Positions 44,964-55,165 of a DNA stretch of 64,000 bases are shown piece after piece. The position numbers and the translations under genes are program-made. The stretch spans positions 186,001 through 250,000 of the forward strand of contig NW_005179249.1 in NCBI RefSeq assembly GCF_000350225.1, in the 5' to 3' direction. Position 1 is the first letter of the stretch. The number at the start of each line of letters is the position of its first letter. This DNA comes from Chondrus crispus (taxonomy: Eukaryota > Rhodophyta > Florideophyceae > Gigartinales > Gigartinaceae). A model generated the notes under the pieces. The model did not search any database, was not told where the DNA came from, and worked only from the letters and a program-made list of their open reading frames with translations.

Positions 44964-46697
44964 TCAGTGGGGCGGCACACCCAAGGATTTTTCCTTTGGG
45001 AGTGAGGTAACGAGTCGAGCAAGGACTCGCAGATCATCGAGGGAAGCCCCTTGGAGAGCTTCACCTTCGATGCCATGAGCGCGGAGCAATGTGCAGTAGA
45101 TGTCAATGGCTCCGTCGCTCTTTTTGGGAATTGATGGGGACGGTGGGGAAGACAATGCTTCCCTAGCCGACAGAGTTTCGGTATGCCCTGCCGAGGGGAT
45201 ATCGACAGCAGGAGGAGCAGCAGCAGGGGCTGCAGGGAGAGGGGAATCGGGAGCAGACGGTCGGGGGCAAACGTCGTCTGCGCGGGGATCTACGGCTCGT
45301 ATGGGAGCTACGTCAGGGGTTGGAACTTGGTTGCCGAATTGGCGACTGAGGCGCGCTTCGGAGGGAGAGCACAAGGCGGATGTCCAAGGGTTGAACCAGA
45401 CAAAGTCACCCGCCGCACTGTGACTTCGTCCAGGAGAAAAGGACGGGCGTCGCCTCGCGAAGGATCGGGATGAGTTGATAGGGGGGACAACATCCCAGTC
45501 GACCTGATTGATCTTTTCGAGTAAGGAGTGCAGTTCGAAGTCGGTGTCTGCTCCGCCCAAGGGCACAGTATAGTCCAAAAGGCACATGAGCTCGACGAGC
45601 TTCGGAGGAAGATACCAAAGCCGCCAACAATCGTACGCCTCCCAGAGCAAGGTGGCGGCTACCTTCACGCACCACTCCGTCAAAAAGACAACCCACAACC
45701 CGTGACGAGGATCAGTGAGATGGCTTCCAAAGTAGGTAAGGATGGGACCGAGCTCTGCCCAAAACCCTTGGCAGACCTCAAATTGTCCCCACAACGAGGG
45801 GAGTTGCTGGTACCGGTTGGGATAGTGTGACCGAGCAATTTCCCCCGCCTCAACTATTTGGTAAGCTAGGAAATATCCCGTGTCCGATCTCATCTTACGC
45901 TCGAATCGGACCGTATGCTGGAAGAAGGGGATGTTCCCGCGTTTCGTATATCGGAAATTGAGGGGGAGGATTGCGCGCGTGTATGACAGAGCATCGTTAG
46001 TCACCGTCAGTTGGTTATGCCACAGGCGGTCCGCCTCGAGCACGGGGTCACCCCGTGTCCAGCTGAGGAGGTTGTCAAGGTAATCACGCTGCCCCTCCGT
46101 GCGAAACTTCCACGTGTCACATCCGAAGGACGGAGGGATGAGGGCATCGGATAGGGATAGGTCGAGGCGGTCGAGGACGGCTTCCATGAACCGCAGGGAT
46201 AGACCCTGTCGGCCACGAGGGGAGGAACGACGCAGGATAGAAGGGGGAATGGCGACACGGGCACGCCAATCGTAGGAGGAAATGGCTTGAAGGGGAAGGT
46301 GACCCGGTAACATCCCCGCACCGTCGGCAAAGTCGCGCCCGATGTTAGTGACGTCGCGCACGTCGATGGCGGAAAACCAAGGAGTGGCCGCGTACAGTAA
46401 GGGATAGTCGCGCATGGATTTACCTTGGAGCTCGGCTAGTGAGGGGTATCGACAAGGGGCTGATGAAGGATGGAGATCGGGATGAAAGACCGGTTCAGGA
46501 ACGTTGGTGTTCGGGGGATGTCGGGGTCTGGAAGGAAGGTCGCTAGGAATGGAAGGCGTGTGTGAGAAGCCCACACCGCGGCGACCGCGGGCGGTATGTC
46601 CGACAGTGAGATCCGATGAAGGAAACATGGAGATCGTCTTACTCTCACGCGAGCGGCGACCGATGGTCGGAAGAAAAAGGAAAGAGTTGGGAAGCAA
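44964..46697 (-). CDS. Antisense ORF of element B, unrecognised 577-aa protein
   Basis: Intact, opposite to gag-pol, ATG 41 bp from the 3' LTR edge. The first 23 residues may not be used, because a second ATG (ISMFPSSDL...) aligns better with A's start. It shares with A's protein blocks such as YPSLAELQGKSMRDYP, GLSLRFMEAVLDRL, FGCDTWKFRTEGQ, NTVRFERKMRSDTGYFLAYQ, HGLWVVFLTEWCVKVAATLL, AAGDFVWFNP and the C-terminal CTLLRAHGIEGEALQGASLD. The Ser/Pro/Ala linker (about 430-510) varies in sequence. Roughly 60% identical by eye. No family recognised; possible roles are RNA binding, regulation of the sense transcript, or a factor for targeting or nuclear entry, none shown by the sequence. Confidence 0.85.
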   Translation of the reverse strand: MLPNSFLFLPTIGRRSRESKTISMFPSSDLTVGHTARGRRGVGFSHTPSIPSDLPSRPRHPPNTNVPEPVFHPDLHPSSAPCRYPSLAELQGKSMRDYPLLYAATPWFSAIDVRDVTNIGRDFADGAGMLPGHLPLQAISSYDWRARVAIPPSILRRSSPRGRQGLSLRFMEAVLDRLDLSLSDALIPPSFGCDTWKFRTEGQRDYLDNLLSWTRGDPVLEADRLWHNQLTVTNDALSYTRAILPLNFRYTKRGNIPFFQHTVRFERKMRSDTGYFLAYQIVEAGEIARSHYPNRYQQLPSLWGQFEVCQGFWAELGPILTYFGSHLTDPRHGLWVVFLTEWCVKVAATLLWEAYDCWRLWYLPPKLVELMCLLDYTVPLGGADTDFELHSLLEKINQVDWDVVPPINSSRSFARRRPSFSPGRSHSAAGDFVWFNPWTSALCSPSEARLSRQFGNQVPTPDVAPIRAVDPRADDVCPRPSAPDSPLPAAPAAAPPAVDIPSAGHTETLSAREALSSPPSPSIPKKSDGAIDIYCTLLRAHGIEGEALQGASLDDLRVLARLVTSLPKEKSLGVPPH

Positions 46698-46738
46698 GGG
46701 AGTGAAGCTGCTGCGCGAGAGCGCTCAGAAGGGGGATA

Positions 46739-47676
46739 TGTAGTGCAATACCCGTCTCGGGTAGGGGGGAGGAAGGAAGTGAAAAAGGAAAAAAATTGGA
46801 TACTGTAGTCCGGGTTTGGGGGACACGCGTGTGCGACGAAGCGCACGATTATTTTAATTATTTAATTTTATTTACTAATTAGATCTAGAATCTAGAGCCG
46901 GGAGCTACTGTACTCGCCCCGGCGGGGCTCTATATAACTTAGCCCTTTGACCGAACAAGTCAATAAACCAACCCGAGTTGCCAGAGTCTGATATCGCCTT
47001 GGTTGAAGTCCGTCTTTCACAAGACATTCCCTTTAACTACAGGTTACTTTATCCTTTGCGCTCGGGGGTCCCCTTTTTCCCTATCAATTTTCCTTTATTT
47101 CCCTATCCTAATTTCCCTTAACCTTGAGTTGGCCCCACCTTGTAGGATTGCTATCCGCAACGTGACGTCATTTGCCATCGGGCTTTTGTGTTGGTGCACC
47201 AGTGGTGCTTTTCTCAGCGTTGGTTCCATCGGAATCTGTTTGCGACCAATCCGGTGTTGGTACTTTGCCATCGGGCAGTACGACGGTGTAGCGCTGCTAC
47301 GTTTTCTTCTTTCCCGACGGGCTACGTTGCGACGTCCCCGTCGAAGACCTTATCAAGGGTATAAGGTGTACAAGGCGCTCTTCGAGCATTGGATTTACGA
47401 CCCATCGGACCAGGTTTACCTAAACACCCCTCCGAACTCGTTGAGCAGTCGCCTTTACAAGTCTCTACCACCATTTACCGATCCCGGGCTGGGCCCTTCT
47501 CTTTGCCCCCCCCTATCAGGGATCCGAGCTACTGCGGGCCGCAAACCCGCTTAAAGAGGACAGGGAGCTTCGAACACTCCGTAGCGCTGTGCCGTTGGCA
47601 GTTGTTGTTTTTGTTGCTGTTGTTTGTGTTGGACCGTCGGACCTTGGTCTCTGCCTAACAGGCGCATTGCACTACA
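46739..47676 (+). repeat. Element B 3' LTR
   Basis: 938 bp, nearly identical to 32016-32954. It is preceded by the polypurine tract AGAAGGGGGATA (46727-46738), the plus-strand primer, identical in A. Core promoter TACTGTAC at 46906-46913. Confidence 0.92.
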
Positions 47677-47684
47677 CTTTCAAC

Positions 47685-50600
47685 ATGGTACTCTTGTGGA
47701 GGGGTGGCAAAGAAGACGGCTCCCTGTCACAGTTTGACGGGTCGAAGCCGGCCGACGCCCACAAGTTCTTCTTCGTGTTCGAAAATGTTCCCACCTCTGG
47801 CAAGTCGGACGAAGAAAGGGCATCTGAACTCCTTCGCTACCTGGAGGGAGATGCATTCGACTTCTTTTATCAAACCTTTGTCAAGAACGGAGATATCAGT
47901 GCAGATGGATCCGACTACCAGAAGGTCAAGAAGACCTTGGTCGAACGGTTCGCCCCGGTTGAATCACCTGAAGATGTGATTCGGGATGCGATGGCCGCTC
48001 GCTTTTCTTTCGGGGATCTCAGTCGGTCCCTTCGAAACTCAGGCCGTCTCTACGAGAACGCGGGATTCAACGACGAAGCGAAGTCCGGACTGCTTCGCAA
48101 CGCCGTGATGGAACATCTCGAGTTGGCCCAGTTTGCCATTTATCGAGGTGCGAAGATCTACAAGGCCATATTCGATGCAATCATGGACTTCTGGTCTGGT
48201 CGCTGCGCCTTTCAGGCGGCGGCGAGCTCCTTGAGCAATTCGCGCTACCAGGGGTCAGAGAGCTCGCAAGGTATGTATGAGCCGAGAGGGCAAGGTGGGT
48301 CAAAAAGGGTCATGATGCGTTCAAAAGCTCTCTTGTCTCCACTCGAGACGAAGGTTGACGCTTTAGCTGATCGACTAGCCGATATTTCCCTTATTATCAA
48401 GAAGAATCAGTCGAGGGATGACGCAACAGCATTCCGCCCCGCCCACGATCGTACTTGTTCTTATTGCAAGCGACCGGGTCATGGCGCTAATAGATGCCAT
48501 GCGAATCCGCATAGGGACACTAAATGCCCTCCCTGCGGAAAATTTGGTCATTCGGAGACAAGCTGTTGGGCTAGAGTGGGTCCACAGAGGAGAGGTAGCG
48601 GCACCTACTCCCCTAAGAAGACCCAGACGGATATTGCCGTGTCGGGTACACAGACGGGCTCTGCAGGAAACCAGATGAGCGTTGTGAAGCACGACGAGCT
48701 CCCTGCTGATGAGAAGTTAGTGGCATCGGTCAAGAGAAACGCCGATGGAGAGCCGGTGGCCAAGACGCGAAAGGATGGTGGCGGCGAGCCAATCCCGTCC
48801 CTTCTCAACCCGCGTAAGTACTGGACTCCGAACCACATGAGGAAACCTCTTAAGCCCGGCAGTCGAACAAGAAAGAAGAGGACGAGTAAGAAGAATGCCG
48901 TCCAAGAGCACTCGGGGAAGTACGACGTGGTTTCTTCCCTTGCCAACGCCCCCTCTGGTTTGACATTCGGTCAACTGATTCGAGGAGATGGCGACGAGGC
49001 CAAGAAAGAGATCTGTCGTTTGTTCAACAGTCGCCCTAGACGCCCCGTAGCTGCTTCGATCGGTACTTTGCCAAAACGTCTGAAAGTAGTTTCGGTAGAA
49101 GTATACGGGACACAAATGAGCGCATTGTTAGACTCAGGAGCTATCCGTAATGTTATGAATGCTTCTGTGGCATCGAAGCTCGCTCTGTCTCCAAAGCCGA
49201 CATCGACAAAGATTACGGTCGCCAATGGACAAAAGACAACCTGCCTGGGTTCCATCGAGGAAGTTCCTGTCACGTTCAACGGCGCTGTTACTTCACTCAA
49301 CTTCTTGGTTGTTGAAGGATCCCCAGTTGACATCTTAATCGGGTATCCAACTCTCGAAGAACTTCAAGCCTGCATCGATCTAGGTCACCAGTCTGTTAGA
49401 ATGGTGATCGGAAACAAAACCGTGAAAAGGAGTCTGGAGTTTGACCAAGTAAGTCCTATCGTCGCGGATTCGGAGACTGATAGTGAGGACTTCACTTCTG
49501 ATGTCGAGTCATTCGCCTCAGAAACTCGTCGGAAGAAGAGACTTATGTGGTCGCCATCCTCGGGGATGAACCTTTCGAGCTAGACTTGACTCTGGACGGA
49601 GCGATGGGAGAAGATGAGGAAGTAGAATCCCCTGATTCGAATGTCATCAACAAGGCCGTGAAAATTCCTCTGGAAAGACTTGTGCATCTTGACAATGAAG
49701 CTCAAGCAGTCATCGAGACCGCCCTGATGGGTAAGAGTATCGTTGCTACATCCCTTGACGACCTTCAGCCTGCTGAAGTCCCAATTAAGCATCATTTCGA
49801 GTTAGATGATACGAATCCGATCTATCACTCGGCGAGGAGAATGGCTCCATTGCATAACGAAATCGTTCGGAAAGAGCTGGACAAAATGCTGGAAGCAGGA
49901 ATCATCACGCCTTCCAGCTCCGCATGGTCCTTTCCGGTTGTCATCGTATCCAAAAAAGATGGGAATCCGCGCTTCTGTGTTGATTACCGTACTCTGAACC
50001 AGAAGATGAAGGCAGACAGACGGCCTTTGCCGAAAATAGAGCACATATTTGACGACTTGGAAGGATGTGCGTACTTCGCTTCTCTGGATTTGTTCAGTGG
50101 TTACTGGCAAATTCGGGTGGCACAACAATGCAAAGAAATGACTACTTTCGTCTGTCGCTACGGGACGTATAAGTTCGAAGTCATGCCCTTTGGATTGATA
50201 AATGCGCCTTCGACATTTCAGAGAATGATGGATACAATCTTTCGCGGAGTGCGGTTTGTGCGTGTGTACCTCGATGACGTTGTGGTGTTCTCTAAGACTA
50301 TAGAAGAACATCTTCGGCACCTGCATCATGTATTTGATGTGCTTGACGAGGCTGGTCTTAAGCTTAAGCTGACAAAGTGTAGCTTCGCCCAGGCGAAGAT
50401 CAAGTTGCTCGGTCATGTTGTCGACAAAGGCGGGATTGCTGTTGACACGAGCAAGATCGAAGTGATTCGGAATGCACCGATCCCGACCACTGCGACTGAA
50501 CTTAGGAGCTTTCTTGGGTTAGCAAGCTACTACTGTCGCTTCATCTGCAAGTTTGCGGACATTTCTGCGGTACTCCATGCGGCTACATCCGGAAGCGGCA

Positions 50601-52340
50601 GATTGAAATGGACCGGAGAAATGTGAGAAGCTTTTGACGAACTACGCATAAAGTTGACTTCCCCGCCAGTCTTGGCTTACCCAGACTTCGAGAAGCCCTT
50701 CGTCGTTGAGACGGATGCTTTATCGGTCTCCGTCGGGGCTGTGTTGGCTCAAAAGAAGGAAGATAGGAAAATACACCCCATCCAGTACGCAAGCCGTACT
50801 CTGAATATGTCTGAGCGCAAATACTCCGCTTGTGAACGTGAGGCGCTTGCGGTCATCTTTGCTTTGAAGAAACTTCGTGTTTACGTGCTTTCTTCTACAA
50901 TTTCAAGTTGGTTACTGATCACCAAACTCTTAGTTACGCCTTTCCAAAGAAAGACATCCATGGTCGTTTGGCTCGTTGGCTAGAATTCGTGGCCGAGTAC
51001 GACTTCACCGTGGAATATTGTCGTGGATCGGCACCCAGTGCAGTGCAGCCGATTACCTTTCTCGTATTCAACCCAAAGCCGGCGACAACACAACTTGCCA
51101 CGAAGAGGGAGAACTTGCCCTCCATATCACGAACCTGATCTATTCTCCAGAAGATCTAGAAGAGTCAGGCCAAGATATCATGTCCTATCTGCAAGGCGAA
51201 ACACCGGTTGGGTTGGATAATTACAGGAAGTCTCGCATGAAGAATAATGCGAAGAACTTTCTCGTGTGGGAGTCGAAGTTGTTCCGCCGCACCATTCATG
51301 GTCTTCGTGTTGTTGCCCCAATTTCCGATCGCGAAAAGGTACTGAAGGGTTTCCATGACGACATTGGTCATTGGGACTTGAAGACCACTCGTCAATTTGT
51401 CACGGAAAGGTACTGGTGGCCGACCGTGTATAAGGACGTGAGAGACTACGTGAAGAGTTGTGACGGGTGTCAGAAGGCACGTACGATTCCCAGGTATAAG
51501 ACAACTTTGCGCCTTCCCATCAAAAGCTTGTTTGATGTTTTCTCTATTGACTTTGCTGGCCCCTTCCCTGTCACTTCATCCGGATATCGCTTCGTGCTAG
51601 TTGCGGTCGAACACCTCACAGGATGGCCAATTGCTCTATGCACTGCTGATAGTACTGCTCAAGTGGTTCTTGACTTCGTCAAAAGAGAAATCATGTACTC
51701 ATTCGGCCCACCGCGAACTATTGTCTCTGACAATGCTACCTGCTTCACAGCCTCGGCTGTTTCTAGCTTCATGGCTCGGCACGATATCACTTGGTGCACC
51801 GTCCTCGCCTACGCTCCCATGTCTAACGGTAGAGCAGAGAGAATGGTTGGAACTTTGAAGGCTGCCGTCCGTAAGACAGTTCTTGGAACTGGAATGGAGT
51901 GGGGCAAAGCACTCATCCAGGTCCTATATGGATATCGCCGACATGCTATGAAGAACGGCGTGTCGCCCTTCGAATTAGTGTATAGGGTCCCGCCTCGGAT
52001 GGATTCCAGTGCAGAGACAGGTGCAAGCCTAGTTGTTCCTTCCTTAGACTATCATCGTCGTTTGGAGCTTCTGACTGGATCTGTCCCACGAGCGGTTCGC
52101 TCAGGGGCCTCTGTGGAAAAGAGGCTCGTAGCGTCGTCGTCTCACTTCTTCGAAGTGGGAGACAAAGTTCTTGTCGCTCATGGAACTTCATTCGGTGGTA
52201 CGAAATGGCCCTCGTTCGTTTCCAAGTTCTACGGCCCGTGCCGGATCTTGGAAGTTCACCACCCGCGATATGTGCTAGAGTCGCAGCACGGCAGAGTATC
52301 CAGGAAGCCTATGCTCGTCGACTCGTACCCTATCGTGTAA
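47685..52340 (+). pseudogene. Element C gag-pol
   Basis: Gag begins at the LTR edge (SLSQFDGSKPADAHKFF..) and ends in two CCHC knuckles, CSYCKRPGHGANRC and CPPCGKFGHSETSC (near 48460-48580). Protease has ALLDSGAIRNVM (near 49125). RT has RFCVDYRTLN, MPFGLINAPSTFQ and VYLDDVVVFSK (49970-50300). RNase H starts near 50710 (VETDALSVSVGAVLAQ). The integrase finger is CDGCQKAR near 51460 and core segments IDFAGPF and IVSDNATCFT (51540-51760). The tail has SH3-like residues (FEVGDKVLVAHG) but no chromodomain. Gag-protease and RT lie in different, slightly overlapping frames. Broken. Confidence 0.87.
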
Positions 52341-52797
52341 GGAAAGGTGAGCAGGACGCCATGGAGTGAAGACACATATGGATTGTAGCAAAATAGTTAA
52401 TTGCATTATTGCTTAAGGCTACGTAAGATGTATGGGCCCTTTTTATGCATTTGGAAATTAGAAACAACAGCTCGAATGAAAAACCACTGCATGCGACGAA
52501 GAAGATACCTGTGGCGGCGTACGCGATCTGGGCGTTGTACACCAGGGCCGCCATGCTCAAGAAGACTCGTTTCATGTCTTGGGAAAAGGTGAACGACAGC
52601 ATGCCGTCGGAGGACGAGAACAATCGCATGGAGAAGCCTGCGTAGAAGGTGCCCTCGATGTTTCTTTCGTCTGGAACAACGCTGGAAACGCTGCAACTGA
52701 CGTAGAGGACGACGCGGCAGCCGGGATGGGTGAATGCAGAGTGAAGTACAGTTTGATTCATGTTTCCATGCCAAGTGAGACTGTTTGCAGGGGGCAT
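52330..52797 (-). other. Antisense ORF in element C 3' region, host-like segment
   Basis: 155 codons opposite to C's pol, in the 1 kb between pol and the 3' LTR. The middle (about 52480-52700) has GC-rich third positions and reads like a real protein: VPDERNIEGTFYAGFSMRLF..SFTFSQDMKRVFLSMAALVYN..IAYAATGIFFV, with two hydrophobic stretches. I do not recognise the gene. It may be a host exon picked up by the element or an antisense gene of C in the same slot as those of A and B. Confidence 0.35.
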
Positions 52798-53006
52798 ACC
52801 TGGGGACTAGAACGCCACCTAGGCACCGCCGCACAAGCAATCAAGTCAAGTATCTATGGCAAGCAAACGCCCGAATCTGTGTCACGCTGTGGACCAACTT
52901 CGCGCCGTCTGCTTTGTTTTCGCCATCCTCGTTAAATCAGGCTTCTTGCAAGGGGCAGACTCGAGGACTAAGGCCTCACCTGAGTACTGCCACACAAGCA
53001 ATCAGC
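52784..53006 (+). repeat. Direct repeat pair in element C 3' region
   Basis: About 62 bp at 52784-52844 and 52945-53006, both starting TTGCA(G/A)GGGGCA and ending CACAAGCAATCA, about 70% alike and 160 bp apart. Decayed tandem duplication. The remaining 53007-53335 shows only the G-rich tract (GGGCTAGGGAGGGGG) before the 3' LTR. Confidence 0.6.
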
Positions 53007-53362
53007 GATCTCTGAAACAGGAGGCAACTAGAACCTGACGCGGTGTCAGGTTCTTCAAGAAAAACGCAGGAACACCGAAGTTAGTTTGTGTGAGAAGTAG
53101 AGAAGATGGGTAGGTTAATGATAGAAGTGATAGCTTACAGTGATGATGAACTGTACACGTGTATACGTGGAGCGATTGGGGGATTGGTGTCGATGGTGAC
53201 ACTAAATTGTGTCAACTGGATCGTCAAGGTCAAGCGCCGGTTTCCTGACCCAAGCCGAGCACCAGTGGCAAAGGACCGGCAATCGGTCAGTATATATGTT
53301 GCCCCTGCCCGGGTGTGGGGCTAGGGAGGGGGTCGTGTGGGGGGAGATTTTGGGGTACTGTA

Positions 53363-54321
53363 CAAGAACGAGCACCTATTTATTGAAAACTTTCTGTTTT
53401 TTTGGAAAAATTACTTTTTCCCAGCGCCTGCTCACAAAAGCAGTACCATTAAAAAGCCTTCATTCTTGGCTTCCGCATCATAATTGACGAAAACGAATGA
53501 GAAATACCACTTGGAAACGTCACGTGGTCGCATCAGAAAGGTTCAGGACGGGGGTATTGTACCGAAAAACCAACCCATTTATTGAACGCCACGGTGCATG
53601 GACAAGTGGTTGAAACGTCAAATTTTATTCGTTTTTCAAGTTCGGAAAACCAGATGCAGTCCACCCCACATGCTCCATCCTCGTAAAAAACCTCGTGTTG
53701 CACCCGAGAACGGGAGAGAATTTTCGGGTCGAGCATGGCGCTTCTAGTGAGCAAAGTCTGGGCGCGTTTCAAGTGCCCTTGCTTCGACTCGAACAATTCC
53801 CACGCCTGGAGAAGCATCGGAGAAGCATCATTCGGGTTTTCTCTAAGGCCATGAAAGAACAAGTCGCGTGCGAGCTGCGGGTCTCTCTTCTGCACGTGCT
53901 GAGCGTACAGGAAGTAGCTCTGACTGCGGGCCGGGTCTGCGGAGATGGCCTGCAGGAAGCGGAGCTCGGCCTTTCCGCGCTTCTGACGCTATGGGGCTGG
54001 ACGGCAAAGATCGAAGCTGCCGCGACAACACGACAGGTTTTGGCAGAAGGTCACAAGAGCGCGCAGACTCTTGTGACTGCTCTTATTGGCATCACAAAAC
54101 GCGGGCGTCTACAAAGGAAAAGCGTTTTAGATAAAAAGCGCGCGAAAAAGCTGATTCTGCAACTGTTGTCGTATTCGAGGAAGCGGTTTCGAGATACAGG
54201 AGATTACAGGTCATCTTTTTGGACCCATGGAGGTGCCAGTGACGTATAAACGTTAAAAAAAGTAAAATTTGGGGTGTTCAACTTTGCCATTCACTGTTCA
54301 AAAAATAGGTACCTGCTCTTG
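53363..54321. mobile_element. Non-autonomous TIR transposon with captured gene fragment (Pack-type)
   Basis: Ends CAAGAACGAGCACCTATTTA and, inverted, CAAGAGCAGGTACCTATTTT, about 27 bp of imperfect terminal inverted repeat continuing to TTGAA. It is flanked by TA on both sides (53361-53362, 54322-54323); a longer GTAC duplication is equally possible. Inside is a spliced or single-exon piece of a HAT/TPR protein gene and no transposase. TA duplication would suit a Tc1/mariner/pogo-type mobiliser, and a pogo-type transposase gene lies 8 kb away, but its ends do not obviously match these. Confidence 0.7.
53533..53983 (-). pseudogene. Captured HAT/TPR-repeat gene fragment
   Basis: Minus-strand frame open from just after a TAG near 53984 to 53533. 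Residues 1-90 contain two to three HAT-type half-TPR repeats: KAELRFLQAISADPARSQSY, YAQHVQKRDPQLARDLFF, ENPNDASPMLLQAWELFESK and HLKRAQTLLTRSAMLDP. The A.LF..GL..NP pattern with W and Y positions resembles HCF107/MBB1-type proteins that stabilise chloroplast mRNAs, but splicing-factor HAT proteins (Crooked-neck type) are also possible. GC-rich codons contrast with the A/T-rich transposon around it. The last ~50 residues are transposon sequence. No start codon or full repeat array, so non-functional. Confidence 0.6.
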
Positions 54322-54817
54322 TACCCAGGAATGGCCCCAGGACCAAAGCCTTCAAAAGGGTGATTTTATAGGTTCACATGTACGCCAGGTGTACACGTGG
54401 ACAATCTCCCGTTGAACAGCAGCGGTCCTGTGGAGTGGGAGATGGTGGCGGCCCCTCTATAAGAGAAAGGGGCGCGCCGCGACACACCGCAATGGGAGAA
54501 GAACACCCGGACCGACCCCCCCTCTTCAAATAAACATCTCGCTTTTCTCTCTCCCCTACGCGCGCAGCCCCCCTTTTTTAGCTGTCAACAAACTGCACCC
54601 CGCCCGTGCCAACCACTCCTCCCCGCTCCCCCCTGCTCCGGCCGCACTCTCGCCGCCATCCACACCATCTCGGATCCTCGCTTCCTTCCTCGCATCCCCT
54701 CTCTCCTTGCCCCTCCCTGGTACACTTCTCCCCCCACCTCGAACCCCTGCTTCCCTCCACGCATCCCCCTGTCTCTCCCTACCCCTCCCTGGCACACGTC
54801 TCCCCTCTCCCCCCGGC

Positions 54818-55165
54818 ATGGCCCCGCCGCCCCCCTCCGCGGCCTCCCTCGAGCTCACTGCCATCTCCCTGGAACCGCTGTCCGTCTCGTCGACGTTCCC
54901 GCCGCTGCCGACCTCCGCCACGCTCCCTCCGCACCCTCAGACGCCCCTCGAAGCGTTGCCGCTCAACACCCCGACCCCGCGGGCGCTCCCGGCCCCGCTG
55001 CCGCACGTGCACGTGCTCCTGCAGCGCCTGCTGCACCAACTGCACAACGCGCTGCACCCGCTGTCCGGGCTGATCGCCGCGTGCGCCCTAGCCCTCTCTG
55101 CGCCCGTGCACCGCCACCTGCTCGCGTCGCTGGGCCTGGTCCATCTGCTGCTGCCGGCCATGGAT
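54818..55165 (+). pseudogene. Truncated host-like gene, first exon (about 116 aa)
   Basis: Begins MAPPPPSAASLELTAIS after a C/T-rich leader (54596-54817) that carries a decayed 80-bp direct repeat (GCATCCCC..CCCTCCCTGG). Codons are strongly G/C at third positions up to about 55165, with a Pro-rich start and a Leu/His-rich helical part (HVHVLLQRLLHQLHNALHPL, LIAACALALSAPVHRHLL). There the composition changes abruptly to A/T-rich DNA though the frame stays open to 55447. I infer a gene cut by rearrangement or captured by a transposon. Family not recognised. Confidence 0.4.

Larger units (their letters stand above)
32016..47676 (+). mobile_element. Element B: ~15.7 kb Ty3/gypsy chromovirus with antisense ORF
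   Basis: Complete from LTR to LTR (32016-32954, 46739-47676) with exact target duplication CTTTC (32011-32015, 47677-47681), inserted in element C's 5' LTR. The plan is identical to A: gag-pol (33220-39988), a 5 kb non-coding region, then an intact 577-codon antisense ORF (44964-46697) beside the 3' LTR. Gag-pol is broken in about five places. The LTRs differ at only about 8-10 of 939 positions by eye, so it is the youngest dated insertion here. It may have used proteins of a relative. Confidence 0.92.
31716..54590 (+). mobile_element. Element C: Ty3/gypsy LTR retrotransposon, host of nested insertions
   Basis: LTRs with TGTGG...GTCAACA ends and an exact target duplication AACTG (31711-31715, 54591-54595). 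The 5' LTR is split near its 3' end by element B; the 3' LTR is split by a TIR transposon. Without the insertions C is about 6.2 kb: LTRs of about 300 bp, gag with two zinc knuckles, protease, RT, RNase H, integrase, then about 1 kb of 3' region. Its pol lacks an evident chromodomain, so it is a different lineage from A, B and D. Coding region broken in about three places. The LTRs differ by roughly 7-8 positions in about 290 by eye, older than B. Confidence 0.9.
53336..54590 (+). repeat. Element C 3' LTR, containing a TIR transposon
   Basis: About 295 bp of LTR (53336-53362 and 54322-54590) interrupted by a 959-bp insertion. It matches the 5' LTR with few differences. The insertion lies where the 5' LTR has its GTACTGTAC..GTACAGTAC palindrome. 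Confidence 0.87.
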
